In this document: one piece after another, positions 53,690 through 61,875 of the stretch | Position numbering within the stretch: position 1 is the stretch's first letter | How the letters are laid out: every line of letters starts with the position of its first letter | Assembly: GCF_009811755.1 (NCBI RefSeq) | Contig: NZ_BLIV01000002.1 | Span: forward strand, 551,001 to 615,000 | DNA length: 64,000 bases | Direction: 5' to 3' | DNA from: Roseobacter cerasinus | Lineage (GTDB): Bacteria; Pseudomonadota; Alphaproteobacteria; Rhodobacterales; Rhodobacteraceae | The notes under the pieces: model-generated | What the model saw: only the letters and a program-made list of their open reading frames with translations | Databases searched by the model: none | What the model was told of the DNA's origin: nothing | Made by a program: the position numbers and the translations under genes

Positions 53690-54817
53690 ATGCGACGCAT
53701 TCACTATATCGTTTCGGTCTGCGTTTTGCTGGGTCTGACGAACCCAACATTTGCACAACAGGGCCCGCCCCCTGTGACAGCCGCAAAGCCCGTGGTGAAA
53801 ACCATTGTGGAAGATGATGAATTCGTTGGGCGATTTGGCGCGTCTGCTGATGTCGAGGTGCGCGCGCGCGTGACCGGCTTCCTGGATGAGGTGCATTTCA
53901 CCGACGGCAGCCTTGTCGAAAAAGACCAGTTGCTCTTCACCATTGACCAACGTCAGTTCCGCACCGCATTGCGTCAAGCACAGGCGCAGATTGACATAGC
54001 CGAAGCCACGGGGGCCTTTACAGCCGAGCAGCTGGAGCGCGCCGAGGCATTGGTCGGAAACGGCACAATCCCGCAAAGCGTGGTTGATGAGCGGCGCGAG
54101 GCGTTTTTGGCGGCTCAAGGGGCGTTGGAACAGGCGCGGGCCGCGCTGGAGCTTGCGCAGCTGGATCTCGAATATTCGGAAATTCGTGCGCCCATGGCGG
54201 GCCGCATAGATCAGGCGCAGCTGGATCCCGGCAATCTGATCACCGCGAACCAAACGGTGTTGACGTCGATTGTCGCAACCGATCCGATCCACTTTTATTT
54301 CGATATCGATGAGCGGTTTTTCCTTGCCTACGCACGGGACGCACGTGCGCGTGGCTCGGTACTGCAGGAGGGGTCAGCGGGTCTTGAAGTGCGGATCACG
54401 GTGTCGGACAGCCGGGTGCCGCCACAGATCGGACGGTTGGATTTTTCGGAAAACCGCATTGACCCCGACACCGGCACAATGCGCGTCCGTGCTGTGTTGC
54501 CCAATCCGGATGAGCTGCTGACACCCGGGCTCTTTGGGCGGGTCAATGTCCCGGGGTCACTGCCTTATGACGGTGTTCTCATCCCCGATGCGGCTGTGGT
54601 CTCTGACCAGAACCGGCGGTTGGTGATGTCTCTTGATGAAAGCGGCAATGTCACGCCCATTCCAATCCGGCCGGGGCCGCGCATTGACGGCTACCGCGTT
54701 GTCCGGGACGGTCTGGATGGCTCCGAAACTATTGTGATTGAAGGCTTGGTGCGCGCGCGTCCCGGCAGCGTTGTGGCGCCTGATATCGTCGAATTACCAC
54801 CGGTGGCAGCCAACTGA
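53690..54817 (+). CDS. RND efflux membrane-fusion protein
   Basis: 375 aa with a signal peptide (ending NPTFAQ). HlyD/AcrA layout: beta-barrel/lipoyl halves (VEVRARVTGFLDEVHFTDGSLVEKDQLLFTIDQRQFRTAL and YSEIRAPMAGRIDQAQLDPGNLI) around a helical hairpin (~80-160), then the beta-barrel PVQIGRLDFSENRID-type block and VNVPGSLPYDGVLIPDAAV. There is no lipobox Cys. It couples the RND pump to an outer-membrane channel, which is not encoded nearby. Its stop lies 1 nt before the pump start. Confidence 0.93.
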   Translation: MRRIHYIVSVCVLLGLTNPTFAQQGPPPVTAAKPVVKTIVEDDEFVGRFGASADVEVRARVTGFLDEVHFTDGSLVEKDQLLFTIDQRQFRTALRQAQAQIDIAEATGAFTAEQLERAEALVGNGTIPQSVVDERREAFLAAQGALEQARAALELAQLDLEYSEIRAPMAGRIDQAQLDPGNLITANQTVLTSIVATDPIHFYFDIDERFFLAYARDARARGSVLQEGSAGLEVRITVSDSRVPPQIGRLDFSENRIDPDTGTMRVRAVLPNPDELLTPGLFGRVNVPGSLPYDGVLIPDAAVVSDQNRRLVMSLDESGNVTPIPIRPGPRIDGYRVVRDGLDGSETIVIEGLVRARPGSVVAPDIVELPPVAAN

Positions 54818-54818
54818 G

Positions 54819-57800
54819 ATGGGCCGTTTCTTCGTAAACCGTCCCGTCTTTGCGATTGTTCTCTCGTTGATCATGACAATTGTCGGGCTGCTCGCGTATT
54901 TCCAGTTGCCGGTTGAGCAGTACCCCGAGATTGCACCCCCCTCGATTGTGGTGCGCGCAAGCTATCCCGGTGCTGATGCCGCGACCATTGCCGCAACGGT
55001 GGCAACGCCGATTGAGCAGGAAATCAACGGGGTTGAGGGCATGCTCTACATGTCCTCCTACGCCACTGCTGATGGGTCGATGTCGCTGACCATCACGTTT
55101 GAGCTGGGCACCGATCTCGATGCGGCGCAGGTGCTGGTGCAAAACCGTGTGGCCGTGGCCGAACCACGATTGCCGCAGGAGGTGCGCGCCCTCGGCGTGA
55201 CCACGACCAAATCCTCCCCGGATCTGATGATGGTTGTGCATATGCTTTCGCCGGATGCCACCTTCGACCAGCTCTATGTGTCGAACTATGCCCGATCCCG
55301 GGTGCGCGACCGGTTGGTGCGGCTGGATGGCGTGGGTGACCTGATCATCTTTGGCGAGCGGGAGTTTTCAGCTCGCGTGTGGCTCGACCCGGACCGGCTG
55401 GGCTCCCTTGGGCTGACCGGCGGTGACGTGGTGGCGGCCCTGCGCGAGCAGAACGTGCAGGTCTCCGGTGGCTCGCTTGGTGCGCCGCCAAACAGGACCG
55501 ACAGCGCCTTTGAGGTCACGCTGACCACACAAGGACGCCTGCAGGACCCGCGTGAGTTTGGCCGCGTGATCGTGAAGTCGTCGGAGGACGGACGTGTTGT
55601 CCGCGTGCGCGATGTGGCACGGGTTGAGATCGGCGCGCGCTCCTACGTCACGAACTCCTATCTCAACAACAAGCCAGCTGTCGCCCTTGGCATCTTTCAG
55701 CGCCCCGGCTCAAATGCCCTGGCCTCTGCAGATGAAATCCTGGCCGTCATGGAGACGCTGTCAGAGGATTTCCCGCCGGGGCTGGAATATCAGGTGGTCT
55801 ACAATCCAACCGAATTCATAGAATCGTCGGTGAACGCGGTCTATCAGACGCTGTTTGAGGCGGTCTTGCTGGTGATCGCGGTCATCCTTATTTTCCTGCA
55901 AAGCTGGCGGACCGCCATCATACCGCTGCTGGCCATTCCCGTCTCGCTCATCGGCACCTTCGCGGTGATGCTCGCGCTTGGCTATTCGCTCAACCTGCTC
56001 ACACTCTTCGGGCTGATCCTGGCCATCGGGATTGTGGTGGATGACGCCATTGTCGTGGTCGAGAATGTGGAGCGTAACATCGCAAACGGGCTGTCCCCGC
56101 GCGAGGCCTCGGCCCGCACGATGGACGAAGTGCAGAATGCGGTGATCGGCACGTCCCTGGTGCTGATTGCGGTCTTTGTGCCCGCTGCGCTTGTGCCGGG
56201 GATCACCGGACAGTTTTACCGGCAATTCGCTGTCACGATATCGGTGGCAACGGTGATCTCGACAATCAATTCGTTGAGTCTGTCGCCTGCCATGGCGGCT
56301 GCAATCCTGAAGCCTAAGCGGGACAGGCCATCGCGCAACCCGCTGTCGCGGTTCGTCTCCGCCTTGTCTGACGGGTTCAACCGCGGGTTCGACGCGCTTG
56401 CCGCTGGCTATGCCCGCGTTGTGCGCGCGCTGGTCAGCACGTCAGGCATGCTTGGTCTGGCGCTGATTGCCTTTGGGGGGCTTCTGGGCACGACCTACTG
56501 GCTCAACGGGCAGGTGCCGACCGGGTTTATCCCCGAGGCGGATCAGGGATATGCCATAGTCGTGGTTCAACTGCCCGATGGCGCGGCATTGGACCGCACG
56601 GATGCGATTGTCCAGCAGGCGACCGAGATCGCGCTTGAAACACCGGGCGTGACCAATGCCGTGGCCTTCGCCGGGTTCTCAGGGGCGACTTTCACGAACG
56701 CCAGCAACCAGGGCGTGATCTTCACCACCTTTGAGAGCTTCGAAGACCGCGAGGCCAGCGGGCTGACGGCGGGAGCCATCGTCGGGCAGCTCTTTGGGCG
56801 GATGCAGAGCCTGCGCGAGGCCTTCATCATCGCCATCGCGCCCCCGGCGGTGCGTGGCGTAGGCACCGGTGGCGGGTTCAAACTGCAGCTGCAAGACACC
56901 GAAACCGCCGATATTTCGCGTGTCCTGAATGCCGCCTACGCGATCATGGGCAGCGCTGCGACCTCCGATAAAGTGCAGGGGGTTTTCACGACCTTCTCTG
57001 CCGGGTCCCCGCAGCTTTATCTTGAGATTGACCGGGTCCGCGCGCAGATGCTGAACGTGCCCATCGGGTCAATTTTCGAGGCGCTGTCGATCAACCTCGG
57101 CTCTGCCTACGTGAATGACTTCAACGCGTTTGGCCGCCTGTTTCAGGTGCGCGCGCAGGCGGATGAGCAGTTCCGGCTTGACCAAGACGACATTCGCAAC
57201 CTGCGCATCCGGTCGGCTACGGGGGCGTTGGTGCCACTTGGTACGCTTGTCACTGTGCAGGAAACCGCAGGCCCCGCGCTGGTGCAGCGCTACAACCAAC
57301 TGGTGTCCGTGCCGGTGCAAGGCTCGGCTGCGCCCGGGGTCTCGACAGGAGAGGCGCTGATCGCGATGGAGGCGCTTGCCGAAGCCGTCATGCCGCCCGG
57401 CTTGGATTACGAATGGACCGAACTGGCGCTGCAAGAGCGGACACAAGGCGACACGGCGGCGTATATCTTTGCGTTTTCCGTTTTGTTCGCCTTCCTGTTC
57501 CTCGCGGCGCTTTACGAAAGCTGGGTCTTGCCCATGGCCATCATTCTCATTGTGCCCTTGTCGGTTCTTGGTGCGCTGTTAGGTGTCATGCTGCGCGGCA
57601 TGGACAATAACATTCTGACGCAGGTGGGCCTGATCGTGTTGGTGGGGCTTGCGGCCAAGAACGCCATTCTCATCGTCGAATTTGCCAAACAGGCGCAGGA
57701 GGAGCGCGGGCTGAGCCCAATTGACGCCGCCGTCGACGCAAGCCAACTGCGTTTACGCCCGATCCTGATGACGGCTTTCGCGTTCATTTTGGGTGTCTTG

Positions 57801-57965
57801 CCATTGATGATTGCCACGGGTCCCGGCTCCGAGATGCGCCAGGCGCTTGGCACGGCGGTCTTCTTTGGGATGTCGGGCGTGACACTCCTGGGCCTGTTTT
57901 TCACGCCTGTGTTTTACGTGCTCTTCCGTCGCCTATTCCCGCAGCGCGAGACCAAAGCGGCCTAA
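54819..57965 (+). CDS. RND multidrug efflux permease (AcrB/HAE1 type)
   Basis: 1048 aa from the ATG at 54819, the usual HAE1 length. It opens MGRFFVNRPVFAIVLSLIM, has the DDAIVVVENVERN block with the proton-relay pair Asp408-Asp409 in TM4, the docking and porter domains, and the second half LPDGAALDRTDAIVQQ and GLVVLVGLAAKNAILIVEFA-type TM10 (LIVLVGLAAKNAILIVEF). Twelve membrane helices. Substrates are not predictable. It probably works with a TolC homologue encoded elsewhere. Confidence 0.96.
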   Translation: MGRFFVNRPVFAIVLSLIMTIVGLLAYFQLPVEQYPEIAPPSIVVRASYPGADAATIAATVATPIEQEINGVEGMLYMSSYATADGSMSLTITFELGTDLDAAQVLVQNRVAVAEPRLPQEVRALGVTTTKSSPDLMMVVHMLSPDATFDQLYVSNYARSRVRDRLVRLDGVGDLIIFGEREFSARVWLDPDRLGSLGLTGGDVVAALREQNVQVSGGSLGAPPNRTDSAFEVTLTTQGRLQDPREFGRVIVKSSEDGRVVRVRDVARVEIGARSYVTNSYLNNKPAVALGIFQRPGSNALASADEILAVMETLSEDFPPGLEYQVVYNPTEFIESSVNAVYQTLFEAVLLVIAVILIFLQSWRTAIIPLLAIPVSLIGTFAVMLALGYSLNLLTLFGLILAIGIVVDDAIVVVENVERNIANGLSPREASARTMDEVQNAVIGTSLVLIAVFVPAALVPGITGQFYRQFAVTISVATVISTINSLSLSPAMAAAILKPKRDRPSRNPLSRFVSALSDGFNRGFDALAAGYARVVRALVSTSGMLGLALIAFGGLLGTTYWLNGQVPTGFIPEADQGYAIVVVQLPDGAALDRTDAIVQQATEIALETPGVTNAVAFAGFSGATFTNASNQGVIFTTFESFEDREASGLTAGAIVGQLFGRMQSLREAFIIAIAPPAVRGVGTGGGFKLQLQDTETADISRVLNAAYAIMGSAATSDKVQGVFTTFSAGSPQLYLEIDRVRAQMLNVPIGSIFEALSINLGSAYVNDFNAFGRLFQVRAQADEQFRLDQDDIRNLRIRSATGALVPLGTLVTVQETAGPALVQRYNQLVSVPVQGSAAPGVSTGEALIAMEALAEAVMPPGLDYEWTELALQERTQGDTAAYIFAFSVLFAFLFLAALYESWVLPMAIILIVPLSVLGALLGVMLRGMDNNILTQVGLIVLVGLAAKNAILIVEFAKQAQEERGLSPIDAAVDASQLRLRPILMTAFAFILGVLPLMIATGPGSEMRQALGTAVFFGMSGVTLLGLFFTPVFYVLFRRLFPQRETKAA

Positions 57966-58010
57966 GACAGGCGTTTTCGACGTGGTGCACAGACGTGGCC
58001 AAGTTTCTTC

Positions 58011-58041
58011 TTGACCTCAAGTTACTTGAGGCAGGTATCTC
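58011..58041 (+). promoter_or_regulatory. MerR-type promoter with dyad between -35 and -10
   Basis: -35 TTGACC (58011-58016), perfect dyad CCTCAAGTTACTTGAGG (58015-58031) and -10-like TATCTC (58036-58041) with an exact 19-bp spacer. The over-long spacer with a centred dyad is the hallmark of MerR-activated promoters. The MerR gene starts 26 bp further on. Confidence 0.75.
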
Positions 58042-58067
58042 CTCGGTAAGTGGAGAGAGAGAACGTC

Positions 58068-58421
58068 ATGCGCATTGCCGAAGCCGCCGCCCGGTGCGGG
58101 CTCAATATCGCGACTATTCGCTATTATGAGACGAAGGGGCTGATCCCGAATGTGGGGCGTGGGTCGGACGGACAACGCCGCTTCTCGCCGGAGAATGTGG
58201 ATTGGCTGACGCTGCTCTATTGGCTGCGCGAAACCGGGATGCCGATGAAAGTGATGCAGAGGTTCGCCGCGCTCTACGCGCAAGGTGACGCGACCATAGC
58301 GGATCGCAAGCAGATCCTGCTCACACATTCCAAACTGCTCGCGAAACGTCGGCACGATCTCGACAGATGTGAGGAGATCCTTGCCCGAAAGCTTGAGATT
58401 TATGAAGGGGAGCTGCGATGA
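58068..58421 (+). CDS. MerR-family transcriptional regulator
   Basis: 117 aa from the ATG at 58068. N-terminal MerR winged helix (IAEAAARCGLNIATIRYYETKGLIPNVGR, residues ~3-31) and a dimerisation helix (~75-115). The effector end is very short. The only Cys are at ~10 and ~101, so a metal site like that of MerR/CueR is not evident; a redox, aldehyde or small-molecule signal is more likely. It overlaps the SDR gene by 4 nt and should drive the three-gene unit from the dyad promoter. Confidence 0.92.
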   Translation: MRIAEAAARCGLNIATIRYYETKGLIPNVGRGSDGQRRFSPENVDWLTLLYWLRETGMPMKVMQRFAALYAQGDATIADRKQILLTHSKLLAKRRHDLDRCEEILARKLEIYEGELR

Positions 58422-59017
58422 AGATCATTCTTGTGGGGGCAAGTGGTGATGTGGGGCAAGCGGCCCATGCCGAGTTGTCAAAACGCCACCAGATCATCCG
58501 CGTTGGTCGGAAAACCGGCGATGTGATCGCCGATATCGCTGACCGACGCTCGATCGAGGCGATGTACGATCAGATCGGCGCCTTCGATGCCGTGGTGTCT
58601 GCGGCGGGAGATGTGCATTTTGCGCCCCTCACCGAGCAGACCGAGACAAGCTTCAGGCTGGGGCTGGATCACAAGGTGATGGGTCAGGTCAATCTGGTGC
58701 TCGCCGGTCTGCCACGCATATCGGACAACGGGTCCTTCACATTGACCAGCGGCGTGCTGGACCGTGACCCGATTGTGTCGGGAACCGCTGCGGCCACGGC
58801 CAACGGGGCTCTGGCCGGCTTCGTGACCGGTGCCGCGATTGAGATGGTGCGCGGCCTTCGCATCAATGTGGTCAGCCCTGGGCTGCTGGACGCTTCAGAA
58901 GCGCGCTACGGAGCCGCCTTCCCCGGCCATGAGCGCGTGTCATCCGCCCGCGTTGGCCGTGCCTTTGCAAAGTCTGTCGAGGGGGCCATCACGGGCCAGG
59001 TCATTGTGGTTGGATGA
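58418..59017 (+). CDS. Short-chain dehydrogenase, atypical (no YxxxK)
   Basis: 199 aa. Rossmann start IILVGASGDVGQAAHAEL with GxSGxxG, the NADP-type Arg pair (VGRKTGD), the SAAG block and a C-terminal INVVSPGLLDAS. The usual catalytic Tyr-xxx-Lys after the TSG strand is replaced by GTAAATANGALAGF, as seen in a known small atypical SDR group. It may be a reductase with different chemistry or a sensor. It sits between the MerR and binding-domain genes. Confidence 0.88.
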   Translation: MKIILVGASGDVGQAAHAELSKRHQIIRVGRKTGDVIADIADRRSIEAMYDQIGAFDAVVSAAGDVHFAPLTEQTETSFRLGLDHKVMGQVNLVLAGLPRISDNGSFTLTSGVLDRDPIVSGTAAATANGALAGFVTGAAIEMVRGLRINVVSPGLLDASEARYGAAFPGHERVSSARVGRAFAKSVEGAITGQVIVVG

Positions 59018-59027
59018 GGAGCAACCT

Positions 59028-59735
59028 GTGAAAGTTGCCTACCTGATAGAGCCACCCTTCAACCATCTGGACGCCTCCGGCAAGGTCACGGGCTGTGATG
59101 TGGAACTTGCGCGCCACGTCCTCGGTCAGCTGGGCATAGAGCAGATCGCGTTTGTTGAGACCGAGTTCGCGCAGCTGCTGCCCGGCCTCGCGTGCGGCGA
59201 CTGGGAGATGACCACCGGGCTCTTTGCCTCGGAAGAGCGGCGGCGCCACGCGCATTTCAGCCGACCCATCTGGGCATTGACGGATGGCTTGTTGATCAAG
59301 ACCGAAGATGCTGATCGTCTAAGCGGGTACCGCAGCATTGCGCGATCTGCTGATCTGCACCTTGCCGTCGTTCGTGACCAGGTGCAGTACCAGACGGCAG
59401 TGGAGGCTGGTATTCCTACGACCCGAATACGGATCTTCGAGACATATGAGAGGGCTGCCCAAGCCGTGCGAGATGGGCATGTCAGCGCCTATGCAAGTGT
59501 CGCACAGGCGCATGTGGGGTACTTGCGGCAAACCACAGCGCCGGATCTCGCCGTGGCCGATGTTCCAGTTTCTGAGAAGCAACCGGCGTTCGGTTGTTTT
59601 GGTTTTGGACCGGGCAGTCCTGACCTGCGAGATCGTGTCGATCTCATCCTGGAGGCATTCCTCGGCAGCCCCGCCCATCGCCAGTTCATGCAGCGGTTCG
59701 GGTTTGATGACGACACGGTCGACAGGATCCTTTGA
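59028..59735 (+). CDS. Solute-binding-domain protein (family 3) without signal peptide
   Basis: 235 aa from the GTG at 59028, which follows GAGGAG. The SBP_bac_3 fold is visible: KVAYLIEPPFNHLDASGKVTGCDVELA at the N terminus, the RRRHAHFSRPIWALTDGLLIK block, and the hinge VVRDQVQYQTAVEAGIPTTRIRIFETYERAAQAVRDGHVSAYAS. The mature domain begins at residue 2, so there is no room for a signal peptide and no in-frame leader upstream apart from shadow of the SDR gene. It may be cytoplasmic. No permease or ATPase accompanies it. Confidence 0.85.
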   Translation: MKVAYLIEPPFNHLDASGKVTGCDVELARHVLGQLGIEQIAFVETEFAQLLPGLACGDWEMTTGLFASEERRRHAHFSRPIWALTDGLLIKTEDADRLSGYRSIARSADLHLAVVRDQVQYQTAVEAGIPTTRIRIFETYERAAQAVRDGHVSAYASVAQAHVGYLRQTTAPDLAVADVPVSEKQPAFGCFGFGPGSPDLRDRVDLILEAFLGSPAHRQFMQRFGFDDDTVDRIL

Positions 59736-59788
59736 AATCATGTGGACGCATTGGTATGCGCAACGAACGGTGCAGGTCGCAGTGTCGT

Positions 59789-60670
59789 TCACCTGATTGG
59801 TGGGCTGGCTGCAAACTCATCTGTGATCCAGTCTACGATGCGGCGGATGGGCCGCCCTCCGACATGCTCCCGAGACCATGAGATGAAGAGCCGCTCTTCG
59901 GATGGTTCCGGGTCGATCCATACGTCGACAAGCCGCTTTGACTGGATGTCAGCCTCAACCATATAGGTCGGCGCAACTGCGATACCGTGCCCTCCGATGG
60001 CCGCCTCAATCGCCAGCGCGGACCGGTCGAAGTTGAGCAGCTTGTGCGTGTCGCCATATCCGGTTGCCTGGATCAGCTTTTCCCATCGCCGATGCGCATC
60101 CTGCAGCAGCGGTAAGGTCAGCAGGGTCTCAAGTCCCATAGGCCGATCTGACCGTGGAAAATCCGGGCTGCACACCGCCACCAGGCGAATGTCGGTCAGC
60201 TGTCGGCATTGGTGCGTGGGGTTGGTGTCGGGCGTTGTGCCGGGCCAGATAGCAATTTCGTTGCGTCCAAGGCTGCGCTGCAGCGGCTGCTCATGCACTT
60301 GGGTGGTCAGGGACAGCTTTGGAAACTCGGTGGTCAAACCATCCATGCGCGGCATCAGCCACTTGCTGGCTGTCGACGACCCAAGGTGCAGCGTTACGCG
60401 ATCATTCACCGCGCCGATGTCCACAAATGCAGTTTCCAGCAGCGCCAGGGCGTCATCCGTCGCTGCACGGCATCGCTCGCCCTCGGGCGTCAGGGAGACG
60501 CCTTGCGCGCCCCGCAGGAAAAGCACAACGCCAAGATCGAGCTCCAGCTGCTTGATCCGCTGAGAGACCGCCCCGCGCGACAGGTTCAACACATCCGCCG
60601 CCCTCTGCAGGTTGCCGTGGCGGGCCACCATGGCGAACACGCGCAGCGCGTTGAGATTTATTTGTTTCAT
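59789..60670 (-). CDS. LysR-family transcriptional regulator (GcvA-like)
   Basis: 293 aa from the ATG at 60670 (a GTG four codons earlier is possible). HTH at residues ~3-60 (LNALRVFAMVARHGNLQRAADVLNLSRGAVSQRIKQLELDLGVVLF), then a LysR effector domain with the LGSSTASKWLMPRM block typical of the GcvA/AmpR branch. It is divergent from the GNAT gene with an inverted repeat just upstream of its start. Targets are unknown. Confidence 0.92.
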   Translation of the reverse strand: MKQINLNALRVFAMVARHGNLQRAADVLNLSRGAVSQRIKQLELDLGVVLFLRGAQGVSLTPEGERCRAATDDALALLETAFVDIGAVNDRVTLHLGSSTASKWLMPRMDGLTTEFPKLSLTTQVHEQPLQRSLGRNEIAIWPGTTPDTNPTHQCRQLTDIRLVAVCSPDFPRSDRPMGLETLLTLPLLQDAHRRWEKLIQATGYGDTHKLLNFDRSALAIEAAIGGHGIAVAPTYMVEADIQSKRLVDVWIDPEPSEERLFISWSREHVGGRPIRRIVDWITDEFAASPPIR

Positions 60671-60682
60671 TCCGCAGCTCAC

Positions 60683-60705
60683 AGCCGTTAGTTTTTCTAA
60701 AGGCT
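60683..60705. promoter_or_regulatory. Dyad upstream of the GcvA-like regulator
   Basis: Nested inverted repeats AGCC...GGCT and TTAG...CTAA with single-base gaps and a TTTTT centre, 13 bp before the LysR start. A good candidate for an autoregulatory site. Confidence 0.5.
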
Positions 60706-60793
60706 GGTCAACCTCTCCTGCTTTGTCAAATCGCGAAAACTGGTCGATACGAAGTGCACAGCGACCCCACGCCCCAGCATTGAGGACAGCGAC

Positions 60794-61786
60794 ATGCCGC
60801 AGATCATCCGGGCCGCAACGCCTTACGACATTCCGCAGTTGATCAAACTTCTACTTCTGGACGCTGCAGAGCGACACGCACAGGACAGCGCGTTGTGGTC
60901 GATCGCCCATGATGCGTCGACGCAGGTCGAGAAGGCGCTGACGGTTGCGCTGACGGGGGCGCAGCCCCCTGTGCAGATCTGGCAGGTTGCAGATCGGGAC
61001 GGTCGGATCACAGGCGTGAGCCATGCGATGCTGCTGCCGGTGCCGCCGATTTACGCAGGCAGCAAGGGCGAGCCGGGGCTGATCATGCCGGATACATGTG
61101 TCGCGCCCGATGCACCGGCGGGCACCGTCGATGCGCTTGTGAAGGCGGCAGAAGACGCGTTGCAGGACGCCGGGGCTCAGGTCATCGTCTCCGCTTATGT
61201 GGCAGGTGAGGCCTGGCGGACCGCATTTCAAAAACGGGGGTATGATCCGCTGACACTCTATCTGTCGCGGGCGCATCTGGAGGTGCGGGGGCGGCACCCA
61301 GATATCCGCCCGGTAAGCGAGGCGGACATTCCCGGTATCGTGGCTCGCAGTGCTGAGAACCGGCAGGTCCTCTTTGACATCGACGAGTTCTGGGAGACTC
61401 ATGCGGACGCGGATGCCCGTTTTTCGGCTTGGATGACGCGCAGTTTGACCCTCGCGGATCGTGACATGATGGTCATCGGGTCACAGGTGGAGCTCGACGG
61501 GTATATCATAGCTCAGCCTGCCTCGCGGCTGCATTTCCCGCCCGCACATGACATTGCGGCGGTTGGGGTGATTGATGACTACTATCACAGAGAGCTGGCC
61601 GACCCCGAGACGCTTGGGTCTGGAAACGAAGGGGCGATGGCCCTTTTGCGTGCAGCCGAAGCGGCCTTCGCCGCCCGGGGAAGGACTGCCGCCTTTGTTG
61701 TCTGCCCGGCTGGATGGCGATCCAAGATCGAGACGCTGCAGGCCGCCGGGTATGAAACCGCGATGGTGTGTTCGATCAAACGCTGA
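60794..61786 (+). CDS. Tandem GNAT-family N-acetyltransferase
   Basis: 330 aa with two GNAT-like halves: residues ~3-155 (IIRAATPYDIPQLIKLLLLDAAERH; VQIWQVADRDGRITGVSHAML) and ~170-330 (RPVSEADIPGIVARSAENR; DGYIIAQPASR; GNEGAMALLRAAEAAFAARGRT). The RxxGxG/A acetyl-CoA loop is not well conserved in either half; the second has AALLRAAEAAF-like helix. Acyl acceptor unknown. Its end converges with the MprF-like gene, with 90 bp between them. Confidence 0.8.
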   Translation: MPQIIRAATPYDIPQLIKLLLLDAAERHAQDSALWSIAHDASTQVEKALTVALTGAQPPVQIWQVADRDGRITGVSHAMLLPVPPIYAGSKGEPGLIMPDTCVAPDAPAGTVDALVKAAEDALQDAGAQVIVSAYVAGEAWRTAFQKRGYDPLTLYLSRAHLEVRGRHPDIRPVSEADIPGIVARSAENRQVLFDIDEFWETHADADARFSAWMTRSLTLADRDMMVIGSQVELDGYIIAQPASRLHFPPAHDIAAVGVIDDYYHRELADPETLGSGNEGAMALLRAAEAAFAARGRTAAFVVCPAGWRSKIETLQAAGYETAMVCSIKR

Positions 61787-61875
61787 GCCGTCCACTCAAA
61801 GTGGCGATGCCAACGCGCATAGGCGACCCCTGGATGCAGTAACCGGAGGGAACGGCCGGGCGTTGCAGATGCGCC

